Assembly: GCA_015178975.1 (NCBI GenBank)
Contig: WHVD01000262.1
Span: 22,278-86,277, forward strand
Length of the DNA: 64,000 bases
Direction: 5' to 3'
Origin: Hysterangium stoloniferum
Lineage: Eukaryota; Basidiomycota; Agaricomycetes; Hysterangiales; Hysterangiaceae
Part shown: positions 41,523 through 51,723 of the stretch, one piece after another
How the letters are laid out: every line of letters starts with the position of its first letter
Numbering within the stretch: position 1 is the first letter of the stretch
Translations under genes and position numbers: made by a program
The notes under the pieces: model-generated
What the model was told of the DNA's origin: nothing
The model's database searches: none
Seen by the model: only the letters and a program-made list of their open reading frames with translations

Positions 41523-42912
41523 CTGATGATTCAAAACCATTTAGAGTTGAAGCTGACTCATCAGATTATGCCACTGGAGCAGTCCTCTCACAACAGCTGG
41601 ATGATGGAAAGTGGCATCCTGTTGCCTTTTACTCAAAAAGCCTGTCAGCTGTTGAATGCAATTATAAGATCCATGACAAAGAGATGCTGGCAGTGATTCG
41701 TGCCTTTGATGAGTGGAGACATTTCCTAGAGGGGGCACGGCACTCAGTGGAGATATGGACTGATCACAAAAACCTCGAGTACTTCATATCCTCAAAAAAG
41801 CTAAACCAAAGACAGGCCTGATGGTCGCTGTTCCTGGCACATTTTGATTTCCAACTGCACCACCGACCAGGGTGCTCTATGGGTAAAACAGATGCACTCT
41901 CTCGCCGGTCTGACCATGGTTCAGGTGAAGGAGACAACTCAAACATCACTCTACTTAAGCCAGAGTTCTTTGCAATTCGAGCCATGGAGAGCGTGTCAAT
42001 ACATGGGCCAGAACGTGAATTCCTCACTGTTATTTGCCAAGGAAATGAGAGGGATGAGCAGGAGGAAGCAGTGATCAAGGCAGTGAAGGAACTCCAGAAA
42101 TCTGGTGGCCGATTTATCAGATTAATGGAATGGTCAGAGGAAGATAGATTGGTGTTGTATCGGGGTAAAATATATGTCCCAACAGACCCAGAACTGAGGC
42201 GTAGGATTGTGGAACAGCACCATGACTCTCGGGTTGCTGGCCATGCAGGACAATGGAAGACTTTAGAGCTGGTAAGTCGCAACTTCTGGTGGCCAGGCAT
42301 ATCATGATATATAGGGGAATATATCAAGACCTGTGACACATGTACATATACGCACCAAGTTCCAGCGTCGAATGCCATTTGGAGAATTACACCCAAACAC
42401 CACACCAGCAGACCAATGGGATACAACCAGTGTTGACTTCATAGTTGACCTACCTGAATCTCAAGGGTATGATTCAGTTATGGTAATTGTAGATCTCATG
42501 ACAAAGTGGGGACATTTCCTGCCCACACACAAGACTGTTGACTCTGTGGGTGCAGCTCGGATCTTTTTTAAGGATGTGTGGAAGCATCATGGACTCCCAC
42601 AGACAATCATCTCAGATCGTGGATCACAGTTTGCAAGCCAATTCACTCGGAAATTATACCAGCTCCTTGGGATTCAACCAGCCTATTCCACAGCCTACCA
42701 CCTCAAACTGATGGACAAACTGAACAAGTCAACCAAGAGCTTGAGACATATCTATGGATTTTTGTGAATCAGCACCAATCAGACTGGGTTGACCTTCTCC
42801 CACTTGCAGAATTTCAATACAACAACCATATCCATGCATCTACACAACAGACACTATTCATGTTAGACTGTGGGCATCATCCACGAATGGGTTTTGAACC
42901 AGACCTTCGATC
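41523..42912 (+). pseudogene. pol: Chromo-C2 RNase H and integrase
   Basis: RNase H pieces DDSKPFRVEADSSDYATGAVL, YKIHDKEMLAVIRAFDEW and WTDHKNLEYF are followed by a TGA in place of Arg or Trp (41819-41821). The integrase zinc region (QHHDSRVAGHAGQWK) ends at a stop near 42305, and after a frame change the DDE core follows (VDFIVDLP, ISDRGSQFAS). The third acidic residue's region (TDGQTEQVNQELE) is in a second frame. Several breaks; dead. Confidence 0.87.
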
Positions 42913-43164
42913 TGTTAATGGCATAGAAAAGAATTGACCCAGCCTGGGATTGAACCAAGGACCTCCTGGCTTTATATGCAGGTGCTTTTAACCACTGAGC
43001 TACTGGACCTATAGTCTAGTATTATATGATGGATTATATATACATATATATAAGGACTTATGATGCCAACTTGTGCTCTTATAACAGCTTATATAACTGA
43101 TGGCAAACCTGGGTCTTATAACAGTCTGTCACATATAGATATTGTATTTTTCCCATTTCTAACA
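42913..43164 (-). mobile_element. Solo LTR-T (T10)
   Basis: 252 bp with TSD CGATC (42908-42912, 43165-43169) in Chromo-C2. Confidence 0.93.
42936..43009 (-). tRNA. tRNA-like unit in T10
   Basis: Same unit as T2 on the minus strand, with one change in the D arm (AAAAGC). Confidence 0.72.
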
Positions 43165-43528
43165 CGATCCAGCAAGGTGGAATTGGCAAATGATTTTCGA
43201 GATCGAATGGCTGAAACTCTTGAAGAGGCAAAAGCAGCATTGGCTAAAGCAAAGGACAGGATGACAAAGTACTACAACTGTCGGCGAACCCCAGCACCAA
43301 ACTTCAAGGCAGGAGACCAAGTTTTCCTAGATGCCAGTGATATTCAAATGGCCCAACCCTCAAAGAAGCTTTCACACCTTCGGTTAGGGCCATTCAAGAT
43401 ACTTGAACAGGTCTCACCAATTGCCTATAGGTTGGAACTGCCCAAGTCAATGAATAGACTCCACCCAGTATTCAATGTGGTGAAACTGACACCAAAAATT
43501 GAGGATCCAATCATCAGCCGCCATTCTC

Positions 43529-43878
43529 TGTTAAAACTGCCTCCACTATCTCCAAGACCTCCTGGAACCTTCTAGAAGCTTCCAGCATGTTCCAGGGTAT
43601 TCTTAGTTTCATTTCCAATGACAGCTGTCAATTAGCTGTCAGTTTCCATTCAAGCTATCAATCAGCTGTCACTTCTGACAGCTGTCAACCAGCTGTCACT
43701 TTTGACAGCTGACAAGCCTACTGATGTATAACATATATAAGCTTGTAGTTAGTGACCTGAATAGTAACAACTTTCCTCAGACTTGAGTGTGTCACATGTC
43801 ACAGTAAGTCACATGTCACAGTAAGTCACATGTCACAGTAAGTCACATGTCACAGTAAGTCACATGTCACATTTAACA
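43529..43878 (+). repeat. Solo LTR-A (A14), divergent
   Basis: 350 bp with TSD TTCTC (43524-43528, 43879-43883). More diverged than the other LTR-As: the HSE block is shortened, some CAGCTG units are lost and a 17-bp minisatellite has expanded (43791-43870). Confidence 0.93.
43791..43870 (+). repeat. 17-bp minisatellite in A14
   Basis: GTCACATGTCACAGTAA repeated 4.7 times, where other LTR-As have about one unit. Confidence 0.88.
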
Positions 43879-44234
43879 TTCTCAACCACTACCAGATCCA
43901 ATAGTAGTGGAAGGAGAGGTGGAGTATGAGGTTGAGAAGGTATTGAATAGTAGATGGAGATATGGGCGAATTGAATATCTCATAAAATGGCAAGGCTTTG
44001 GCATGGAACATAATAGCTGGGAACCAGGATATATGGTATTTGCTCCCACTCTGACAGCAGACTTCCACACACGACATCCAGAGGCAGTAACAACTCAGGG
44101 CCCTATTTGAGGATCAAGACAACCTCCAAACACCATAGTACAAGTGACCCAGATTCCAGAGTTTCGAAAGGTCAAGCCTGGACTTTATTGGCAACAACAG
44201 CATGTCGGGATGCCATATTTTAAAAGGGGGGTGA

Positions 44235-44527
44235 TGTCAGGGGACATTCTCAAGTTTTCTAAATTCATCCCTGACCTTCCTTAATATAGTCTCATAAGTC
44301 AAGGATAAGAGTACTTTGTTTTTATCACATTTTCAAACTCAGCTGTACCTTTAGTTAGTCACTCGCTAGCTGAGAAATACTTAGACTTTTCTCTCTCTGC
44401 TAGGTAAGTAATAATGTACATTGTATATATATAATAGATAGGTATAAAGCTTACTTCGGATTCCCTCTGCTAGTGCCCCAACTCAGTCATAGTGCAAGTC
44501 AGTGTGGTCTAGAGAGTTGCCCTTATA
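44235..44527 (+). repeat. Chromo-C2 3' LTR (LTR-C)
   Basis: 293 bp starting TGTCAGGGGACA after AAAAGGGGGGTGA. The end is CCTTATA instead of CCTTACA. Confidence 0.88.
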
Positions 44528-45357
44528 CCTGTATAGGTGCTTACATAAGCACCTAGTAGTATAGTTCACTGTGGGTGTGGGAAAGTCTCCTTAGTATTTA
44601 CTTTCCAATCACACTCATTGTAAAGGGTCGAGTAGTTTACCACTCAATGTACGATTGTTATCGACTAACGATAGTACGAAATACAATCGACTAGTAGTTA
44701 AGATGTAGATTACGATCGACCTTTAAGGTATGATCGGTAGATAATTACAAGGGCGGATCGACCTTACGGTACAATTCGATTGTGTAGCTAGCTGGGTTGA
44801 TGACCGAGTAGATAAGAGAAGGTATATATGGTGCGAAAGAGATAGAATATCCTAAGAGAGTGAGTTACAATGGATATTCTTACCACACTAGGCAAGAGCT
44901 TGAAGTCGAGTCGAATAATAGTAGCTGACTTCGACTGTTTCAGTGCAAAGTGTAGTTACTGTAATTCTATGAAAAGAAATAGAGTAGAGGTTTGTTTTAG
45001 ACAAAACCCCGAACCAGTACTTGCATGTGCAGGTGATGGTTGTCGGGGTTGAAAGGTGTCTGAGTTTTATCGTGTGACTACTACTGTGACATACACATAC
45101 TTCTTGTGGGCGAGAGTGCCCACAAGCATACATGGACTCTCGAACTAATAAAAGCGTATTTATGAGTGATAAAGAGAGAAATAAAAATATAAAACAAAAA
45201 GGAAATAATAGCATTATAAAGTGGCTTAAGGTCTAAGGCTTAAATTAAAGCCTTTAGTCGCGCTTCCTATGTGACCTATCCTTCACACTCACAGAGGTGT
45301 TCTGCAAAGGGTTATTCAACTATTTCAACAGGTTATGGCCCCCAGTTTCTAAACTAC
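44528..45357 (+). mobile_element. Decayed LTR-B (B3) with primer site, split by LTR-G2
   Basis: 44528-44618 and 45288-45330 match the second half of LTR-B2 (GTGGGTGTGGGAAAGTCTCC; TTATTCAACTATTTCAACA). A degenerate Cop2 primer site GGTTATGGCCCCC and leader start follow. Old copy, truncated at its left by Chromo-C2. Confidence 0.8.
44619..45287 (-). repeat. Solo LTR-G (G2 LTR copy)
   Basis: 669 bp between CTCAT (44614-44618) and CTCAC (45288-45292), a TSD with one later change. Same LTR as Gyp-G1's at 10426-11107. Confidence 0.87.
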
Positions 45358-45848
45358 TACATCTAGTTGCTATCTGTGCAATCCATCACTTCCCACATTT
45401 TTATTGACAACTTCTATTATCCAAAACACTTTCCATCGCATTTAGATCTTATTTCTGGTAATATCTCTGTGATTTTGGACTTGCTTTGGTCACTTTCTGC
45501 ATTCACCCTACCCTCCTGCCCTTGCACGCATTTTTCACTTATTAAGTGCCCACTTAGCACTGGTTGCCTTATAAGGAAATATATTCCTATCTCCAAAAGT
45601 CAAAAACCTGGTCATCCAATTTTCATTTTTGAGTCAACATATTTTTTGTCACTTTTGTGACTCTTGTGACTCATCTGTCACTCTCCCTCTTGCCATTTCT
45701 GGAACTTCACAGTGTTGTCTGGCTTTCTGCCACATTGTTTTGCTTTTTATCACAGGGTCTTTTTATATACATTGGTTTTGAACTGTTGGCATAGTGTATT
45801 TCAGTAAGCCTGTGTTTTTACCTTCCTTGCAATATCACAGTAACTCTG
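45358..45848. other. Unassigned AT-rich stretch
   Basis: About 490 bp between the LTR-B3 leader and Cop1-G. I see no domain, no LTR match and no convincing gene; a 97-codon open stretch here has low-complexity composition and no recognisable motif. Confidence 0.5.
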
Positions 45849-46086
45849 GCGGTGCTGCCTCCACTCTTCCCTTTGATATCAATCTCTGGCATCACCATCT
45901 TACATACCACAGCTATGCTAATGTCCAGAAGATGATCAGAAAAGGATTGGTGGTTGGCTTAAACCTTGACTCAAAGGAACAGCCTGATCCCATCTGTAAA
46001 CCTTACCTTGCTTGTAAAATGACTGCCAATCCATTTCCTACCTCACCACGTCAATCTCAGACACCACTTGAGCTTATTCATTTTAT

Positions 46087-46970
46087 CCTCAAAGTTTATT
46101 CAGTCTGATTTTAATTATATTAATGGATTTTTAGAGTTTTATCATTGACCAGCCCAATAAAGCAAGAGCACTGTTGGCAGCTCATCCCCAGTTGGCCTAT
46201 GCTCTATTCCAAGTGCTCCTAGTTAATCAAATTGTTGATCCTGCCATCCTACATGTTTGTGATAACACTCCACTCTGAATCAGACTCTAAACATCTTTTC
46301 AGCATATGATTGCAGCAATTGCACAAAACGCCGCAGGATCTGCATGTGAAGAGTAGTATAAGTTCTGACTGTTCTATATATGAAGAAATGAGTAGAATGG
46401 GAAGATAGATGATTCGAGTGGAGGCCTCGACTGCTATAGTTCGAGGCCTGAAGTATTAGATAGCTCAGATAATGCTACCTATGTGGTAGCTGACATGTTA
46501 CCCTGATCACCGCTCGTAGTAGACCTAGTTTATGTCTTATGAGTGGTGGTGCTTGGGTAAAAGTGTGCCTGAGTTTCATTTGGTGCCGAGTGCACCCACA
46601 AGTATACACAAAGCTTCGAACTAATGAAATGGTGCAATATTCGAAGAATATAAAGAATAGGAAAATATGAATAAAATGTGTAAAATATAAATAAAATAAA
46701 AGGAGTGTTTTACCATAATGAAACTGTGGTAAAAGCATACTCCTCACACTGCATCACCACTTACCCAACAACATGCCCCACCTGTTCACCCTCACAACCC
46801 CATTCCAGTCTCCACAGTGCCGGCTCTAGCCTTGCCTCCACACCTCCTTCCATGCACCAAGTTGCCATATCCACACCAGCAGCCTCCCTCTTTGGGAATG
46901 TATGGGCTTCCACCATCTTCCACGTATATGGGGTACCCACCACTGCCACCAAGTGCAATACATGGACCAC
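46087..46970 (+). pseudogene. Captured CSTF2-like hinge-domain exons (mRNA 3'-end processing factor)
   Basis: Spliced reading: FILK, intron 46094-46134, then SFIIDQPNKARALLAAHPQL and AYALFQVLLVNQIVDPAILH, intron 46255-46302, then HMIAAIAQNAAGSASPLTQQ and a Pro-rich tail rich in PHQQPP and YMGYPPLPP. The middle matches the hinge of cleavage stimulation factor 2 (PQLAYALxQ ... IVDPxIxxxxL), which binds CSTF3/symplekin-type partners in polyadenylation. Both ends join Cop1 integrase in frame (ELIH before, HGPLPVQT after). LTR-K3 splits the third exon. Retained introns point to a DNA-level origin. Confidence 0.78.
46345..46748 (+). repeat. Solo LTR-K (K3)
   Basis: 404 bp, TGTGAAGAGTAG...CTCCTCACA, with TSD CTGCA (46340-46344, 46749-46753) inside the captured exon. 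Shorter and more diverged than other LTR-Ks. Confidence 0.87.
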
Positions 46971-47789
46971 TTCCTGTGCAAACAACTGAGGGTTATCACT
47001 ACTGGATAACCTTTATTGATGATTGCACCAAGTTGTGAGCTGTTCTGTTCTTGAAACGGAAAAGTGATGCATTTGAAGCATTTAGGAGATACAAAGCTTA
47101 TGCTGAGAATCTTCTGGGTTGCAAGATCAAAGCTCTGCAAGATGACAAAGGAGGAGAATACATGTCAAATGCTTTTATCAAGTTTACAGATGAATGTGGA
47201 ATAGCACACCGTCATACTACTCGCAATCGCCCTCAATAGAATGGAGTTGCAGAACAAGCCAATCGTACCTTGGCTGATCGTGTCACTGCCATGATGCATG
47301 AAGCGCATATGTCTGCCTCATTCTGGAATCATGCTGTGGCATCTTATGTTTATGTATGGAACCGTCTGCCTACTGCACCATTACCCAAAACTACACTCTA
47401 TGAGCAATGGTACAAGCAGAAACCAGATGTGAGCAACTTGGTTGCTTTGAAACATGCTGAGAGCGATGAAGCTGTGGTTCTGGTGCAGCTGGAGGAGGTA
47501 GTTGAATAGGTTCTTCAATACTAGGAGGAGGCAAAGGTGGTTCAGGAAGTGTAGGAATCTGAGCAGGAGGTGCAGGAATCTGAATAGGAGGTACAGGAAT
47601 CTGAGCAGGAGGTGTAGGAATCTAAGCAGGAGGTGCATGAATATGAGTAGGAGGGACAGAAATATCATTATCCCCCTGTACTTCTGGCACAAATAAAGGA
47701 ATGTCAGAGTTTGGTTTATTTGGAACAAGGCTGATATTAGGCATTTGTCTAGTAGTAGATAGACCAGGAAAGTGGCGTTCATCAAATAC

Positions 47790-49106
47790 TGTAAAGGGTT
47801 GAGTAGTTTACCACTCAATGTGTGATTATTATCAACTAACAATAGTGCAAAGTACAATTGACTAGTAGTTATATGTAATCAAGATGTAGCTTACAATCGA
47901 CCTTTAAGGTGCGATCAAAAGATAATTACAAGGGTGGATCGACCTTACAGTGCGATCCGACTGTGTAGCTAGCTGGGCCAATGGCCAAGCAGATGAGAGA
48001 AAGTATATATTGCAAGAGAGAGAGAATATCCTAAGAAAGGGAGCTACGATGGATATTCTTATTGCGTGAAGCAAGAATTTGAAGTCGAGTCTAATAGTAG
48101 TAACTAACTTCGACTGTTACAGTGCGAAGTGCAGTTACTGCTGATCTGGGAAGAGAAATAGAGTGAAGGTTAGTTTAGACAAGACCCCGAACCAGTACTT
48201 GCGTGTGCAGGTGTGAAGAGTGGTAGAAGTTCTAACCATCCTATATACGAAGAATATCGACCATTGAAGTACGATACCATGATGTATTGACTATCTAAGT
48301 CTAATACGGACCGAACACGTATTGACTACTTAGTGCAATACGGTAGAGAGAAGTAGCTATCTAAAGTAAGGTAGATAGCTAGAACGAATAAGCAGAATTG
48401 ACTGGTTAAGTGTGATTCTGGACAACTGCTCGAGTGCAAGTAGAGTAGTTAGAGAGTCGAATAATAGAGTAGCGTGGATGTAGTCCACGCGAGTTGAGAT
48501 AGGGATTGAGTTTCAACTGATACAGTTCGAAACTCAGTTTGAATGTGTAGCTAAAGCCCGTCTGTGACGGTCGAGATGATACACCAATCACAACTTACAG
48601 GACACTAACGGGTGTCTGGGTAAGTCGTGGTTGCAGTGTAAAAAGTGTCTGAGTTCTAAACTACGGGCGCTAGAATACATACGTCTGCGTGTGCGCCCAC
48701 AAGAGTCCATGTACCGCATACATAGGTCGTCGAACTAATTATAGGTATAATAAAAGAGAGAAAAATAGAAATAATAAAGGAGATATAGTAAGAGCTCATC
48801 CGACTATATTTCCTGAGTGTATTTCGCCATACCTCTCACAGCAGGTGATGGTTGTCAGGGTTGAAAAGTGTCTAAACTCTCGCATGTGACTACTACTGTG
48901 ACATGCGTGTACTTCTTGTGGGCTAGAGTGCCCACAAGCATACATGGACTCTCGAACTAATAAAAAGGGGTATGACCCATATTTATGAGTGATAGAAAAG
49001 AAAAGAAAAATATAAAACATAAAGGAAATAATGGAATTATAAAGTGGCTAAAGGGTAAGGCTTTTAGAGCCTTCAGTCGCGCCTCCTATGTGACCTATCC
49101 TTCACA
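47790..49106 (-). repeat. Solo LTR-G (G3 LTR copy) carrying LTR-K5
   Basis: Perfect TSD AATAC (47785-47789, 49107-49111). LTR-G sequence is 47790-48211 and 48846-49106 around the nested K5. Confidence 0.9.
48212..48840 (+). repeat. Solo LTR-K (K5)
   Basis: 629 bp, TGTGAAGAGTGG...CCTCTCACA, with TSD GCAGG (48207-48211, 48841-48845), nested in LTR-G3. Confidence 0.92.
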
Positions 49107-49273
49107 AATACAGCCCATTCAGAGATGATAAACTTCTTTGTAACAGGGTTGTAGAATTGCCAACCTTTGTATCCTACTGGATAGCCAAGAAAGATGCATT
49201 TCTCCATGTGTGACTGAAGTGACTTCCTTTTGTCCTTTTGAATGTAAACATAGGCAGTACCCCACACTCACAG

Positions 49274-50251
49274 GTGAATGGTGGAAGGTACAACCAGCTC
49301 CAGCTCCAGCTGAGAATGGTGATAAGGATATTGATTATGAGCAAGTACAGTTTGTTGGAACAGCTTCAACTGCTGATCCACAAAACTACAAGCAGGCTAT
49401 GAAAGGTGATGATGCAGATAAATGGCAAGAAGCTGTCAATGCAGAGTACAATACATTGGTAGAAAACAAGACATGGGAACTTGTTGACCTTCCAGTTGGT
49501 GTAAAGGCAATTGGTTCAGGTTGGGTGTTTAAAGTTAAACACAATGCAGATGGGACAATTGAGTGTTATAAAGCTCGCCTTGTTGCCAAAGGATATTCAC
49601 AATGTCCTGGCATTGACTACAATAAAGTGTTTGCATCTACTTTTAGACCTGCCACTCTGCGTTTAATTCTGGCCCTAGCTGCCATTGAAGACATGGATTT
49701 GCACTCTGTTGACATTTCTACTGTTTTCACTCATGGTGATCTTGATGAGACAATTTATATGAGACAACCTGAAGGCTTCTATCAAGGAGGTCCTAATAAG
49801 GTTCTCAGACTCTTGAAATCACTCTATGGTCTCAAGCAGTCATCTCGTCAATGGAACATCAAATTACATGGTGCACTTACTGAAATGGACTTCAAATGAA
49901 TTGAATATGATACCTCTGTTTACATTTATTCAAATGGAGAGGTCAAGATCTTTGTGCCCATTTACATTGATAATATTACATTTGCATCCAAGTCCACTCC
50001 TGCCATTGACAAAGCTGTCAAGCAATTGTCCCTGCATTTCAAATGTTGGGATCTTGGACCTACTATTTATTTACTTGGTGTGGGAGTTGGCAGAGATCGC
50101 TCTAAGCATCTTCTTACTCTTGATCTGCGACAGTTTATTCTCAACATGCTTGAGTGTTATAACATGTCTGACTGTCATCCAGTTCTCACACCTATGACAT
50201 CTGGTACATCCCTTTCCAAAGAAATGGGTCCTGAGAATGCTGCAGAGGTGG
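49274..50251 (+). pseudogene. pol: Cop1-G reverse transcriptase
   Basis: GEWWKVQPAPAP to HGALTEMDFK-stop (49897-49899), then continuing to PENAAEV at 50251. The RT active site reads YIDNITFAS instead of YIDDITFAS. Other replacements relative to Cop1-E: ERYKARL to ECYKARL, SQRPG to SQCPG, RSVDIS to HSVDIS, SKRLL to SKHLL. It is cut before RNase H by LTR-M2. Confidence 0.9.
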
Positions 50252-50680
50252 TGTCACGAATTGATTATTCTTCGATAAAGTCGAATAATATTCTATTAAC
50301 CGAACTCGAAAGCCTCGTTCGACGAAGTATATATTCGCCCTGTTGATGAAGTAAGAGGCTATTACCAGTCGCGAGAACTCATGGAAGTAATTGTCGAAGA
50401 AGTTACGACAAAGTAGATTACTAATATCACTAATATACAGATATTTCGACTGACTTTCCTCGTTTCTTTCATAGCCCTTTTATGCTTTTCGTTGTATCGT
50501 TATGACTATGTTATGAACTAATTATGAAATCATATATGACATCGAAATGAGACATGTTGAAAGAGATTCGATGGTGTCGATTAATGTTCGGTTTGTCGAG
50601 TTGAATTCGATAGGTTGAAGAGTTGTTGAAAGTTACCTTTGAATGTTTGTGACAATACATGACATGTGACAGTTGTGACA
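50252..50680 (-). repeat. Gyp-M 3' LTR (LTR-M2, 429 bp)
   Basis: TGTCACAACTG...CGTGACA on the minus strand, directly after the purine tract AAAAGGAGGATAC (50681-50693). The outer flank is Cop1-G RT (GGTGG). Partial second copy at 12557-12951. Confidence 0.83.
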
Positions 50681-50781
50681 GTATCCTCCTTTTGTGACTG
50701 AGCCCATGAGGTTGGAGTTTGAAAAGTTTTTTTATTTTATTTTTATTTTTAAGTTACATCTATTTTCGTGTTCTTCAATCA

Positions 50782-51616
50782 ATGTCTGATATAGAAGTCG
50801 ATCAACTCAAATCAGGATCCAAGTTTTTGGGTTTTGAGGATAGGAATGAGATTGTTGATGCAGTTGGTAAGTCGTTTCTGGGATTTCTTTAAAATTAGTT
50901 AATTAGTTATTTTTTAGAAGAAATTTCCAAAAAACGGATTGAAGATTGCGAAGAACCATACAATAAGGCGACTCGTAAAGGAATTGGGATGCAATGGGAA
51001 TTTGAGGCAAAATCGGATAATTCGTAATTTTTTGGTTTTGTTGAATTTTGTTGAATTTTGGTTATTCATTTTTCCCAGTTGCACAATGTGTTTTAACATG
51101 AATTTTGTGTGCAAGAAAAGTAACGCGTCGTCGAATTGCGATCCGTGCAATTGATTGCATTGGGCTTGCTACTGGACCGTGAATAGGCCAGCCAGAAAAC
51201 CGCGTCATAATCGAAAAAAGAGTCGAAACGTCATCGAAGAATCGGAAGACGAAAACGAAGATGGTAGTCCAGGAATTCAAAAGCTTGGACAAAGGAAAAA
51301 TAGTCGTCACAAGGTCATGTCAAGAATGTCGAATTTTTCTAGACAGTCGAGAAGGTCGGAACATCGGTCGGATAAGGACTTTGAGAAAGAGATAAAATCG
51401 ATTGGCAAAAGGATGTCGAAATTAGAAGATACCATGGAAGACTTAATCGGTGAGGTGAAAGCGTTCAGAAAGGATTTTTCGGTTTTGTCGAAGAAATTGG
51501 TCGAAAGTGGTGATTTTAGTGAAGAGACTGACATTAGTGTGAATAGTGGTAGATTTAGGAGGGTGTGGTTTGATAAGATGGAGGAATTGAGAGAGGAAGG
51601 AATTGAAGATTTGTAG
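50782..51616 (+). CDS. Antisense accessory gene of Gyp-M: Zn2Cys6-like, coiled-coil protein
   Basis: ATG 50782 (MSDIEVDQLKSGSKFLGFED). Intron 1 is 50867-50917 (GTAAGT..TAG) and intron 2 is 51024-51078 (GTAATT..CAG). The joined frame gives EEISKKRIEDCEEPYNK, then cysteines spaced C-x2-C-x6-C-x8-C-x2-C-x6-C, the fungal Zn(II)2Cys6 pattern. Within the last x6 one codon is TGA (51152-51154). Beyond it the same frame runs to 51616: a basic patch, an acidic stretch (EESEDENEDG) and a heptad-like region (KRMSKLEDTMEDLIGEVKAF). Exon phases agree at both introns. It lies opposite to pol between integrase and the 3' LTR. Role unknown; DNA binding is only suggested by the Cys pattern. The TGA may be decay (CGA or TGG origin) or may lie in an unseen intron. 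Confidence 0.68.
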
Positions 51617-51723
51617 TTACTTTTAAATTTTGATATAATTGATGTTTTTTGCGTTTTGATATGTTTTTCGATTTTGTCGAAAAGATGTCGAAATAAGTGT
51701 CGAAAGATAGTTGAATGAGATTT

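Larger units (their letters stand above)
43165..44110 (+). pseudogene. pol: Chromo-C2 integrase C-terminus and chromodomain
   Basis: It reads NDFRDRMAETLEEAKAALAK, then KLSHLRLGPFKILEQVSP (GPF motif) to KIEDPIISRHS. Solo LTR-A A14 interrupts (43529-43878), and the frame resumes with VEGEVEYEVEKVLNSRWRYG and WQGFGMEHNSWEPGY, the chromodomain, to a stop at 44108-44110. Apart from the insertion the frame is intact. Confidence 0.88.
41523..44527 (+). mobile_element. Chromo-C2: 3' half of a chromovirus
   Basis: RNase H, integrase, chromodomain, polypurine tract and 3' LTR-C (44235-44527), with a solo LTR-T (T10) and a solo LTR-A (A14) inside. Close to Chromo-C1 throughout. RT, protease, Gag and the 5' LTR are missing. 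Confidence 0.9.
45849..47440 (+). pseudogene. pol: Cop1-G integrase, interrupted by host sequence
   Basis: Before the insertion: GAASTLPFDINLWHHHLTYHSYAN, with the zinc motif decayed to CKPYLACK. After it: HGPLPVQTTEGYHYWITFIDD, a stop near 47036, then KRKSDAFEAFRRYKAYAENLLG, DDKGGEYM and NRPQ-stop-NGVAEQANRT. The first catalytic Asp is gone, because the three codons SDL of IHSDLHGP were replaced by the insertion. Confidence 0.87.
47441..49272 (-). other. Inverted internal segment of Cop1-G
   Basis: Cop1 sequence from RVWGCTAYVYIQ to RVPKQP, which should read on the plus strand, is on the minus strand here. The left break is GAGCAACTTG|GTTGCTTTGA and the right break is CCCACACTCA|CAGGTGAATG; both rejoin the normal order if the segment is flipped, with a few bases lost. 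LTR-G3 and K5 lie inside it. The proline repeat here has more units than in Cop1-E. Confidence 0.85.
45849..50251 (+). mobile_element. Cop1-G: old, rearranged Copia copy
   Basis: In order: protease-integrase junction (45849-46086), a captured host exon block (46087-46970), integrase (46971-47440), an inverted segment (47441-49272), and RT (49274-50251). Truncated at both ends; the right end is the LTR-M of Gyp-M. Many C-to-T and G-to-A changes at CpG set it apart from Cop1-A to Cop1-F. Confidence 0.88.

Noticed and set aside
45367..45660. 97-codon ORF in the unassigned stretch
   Set aside because: No domain, biased composition, and no splice or promoter context that supports a gene.
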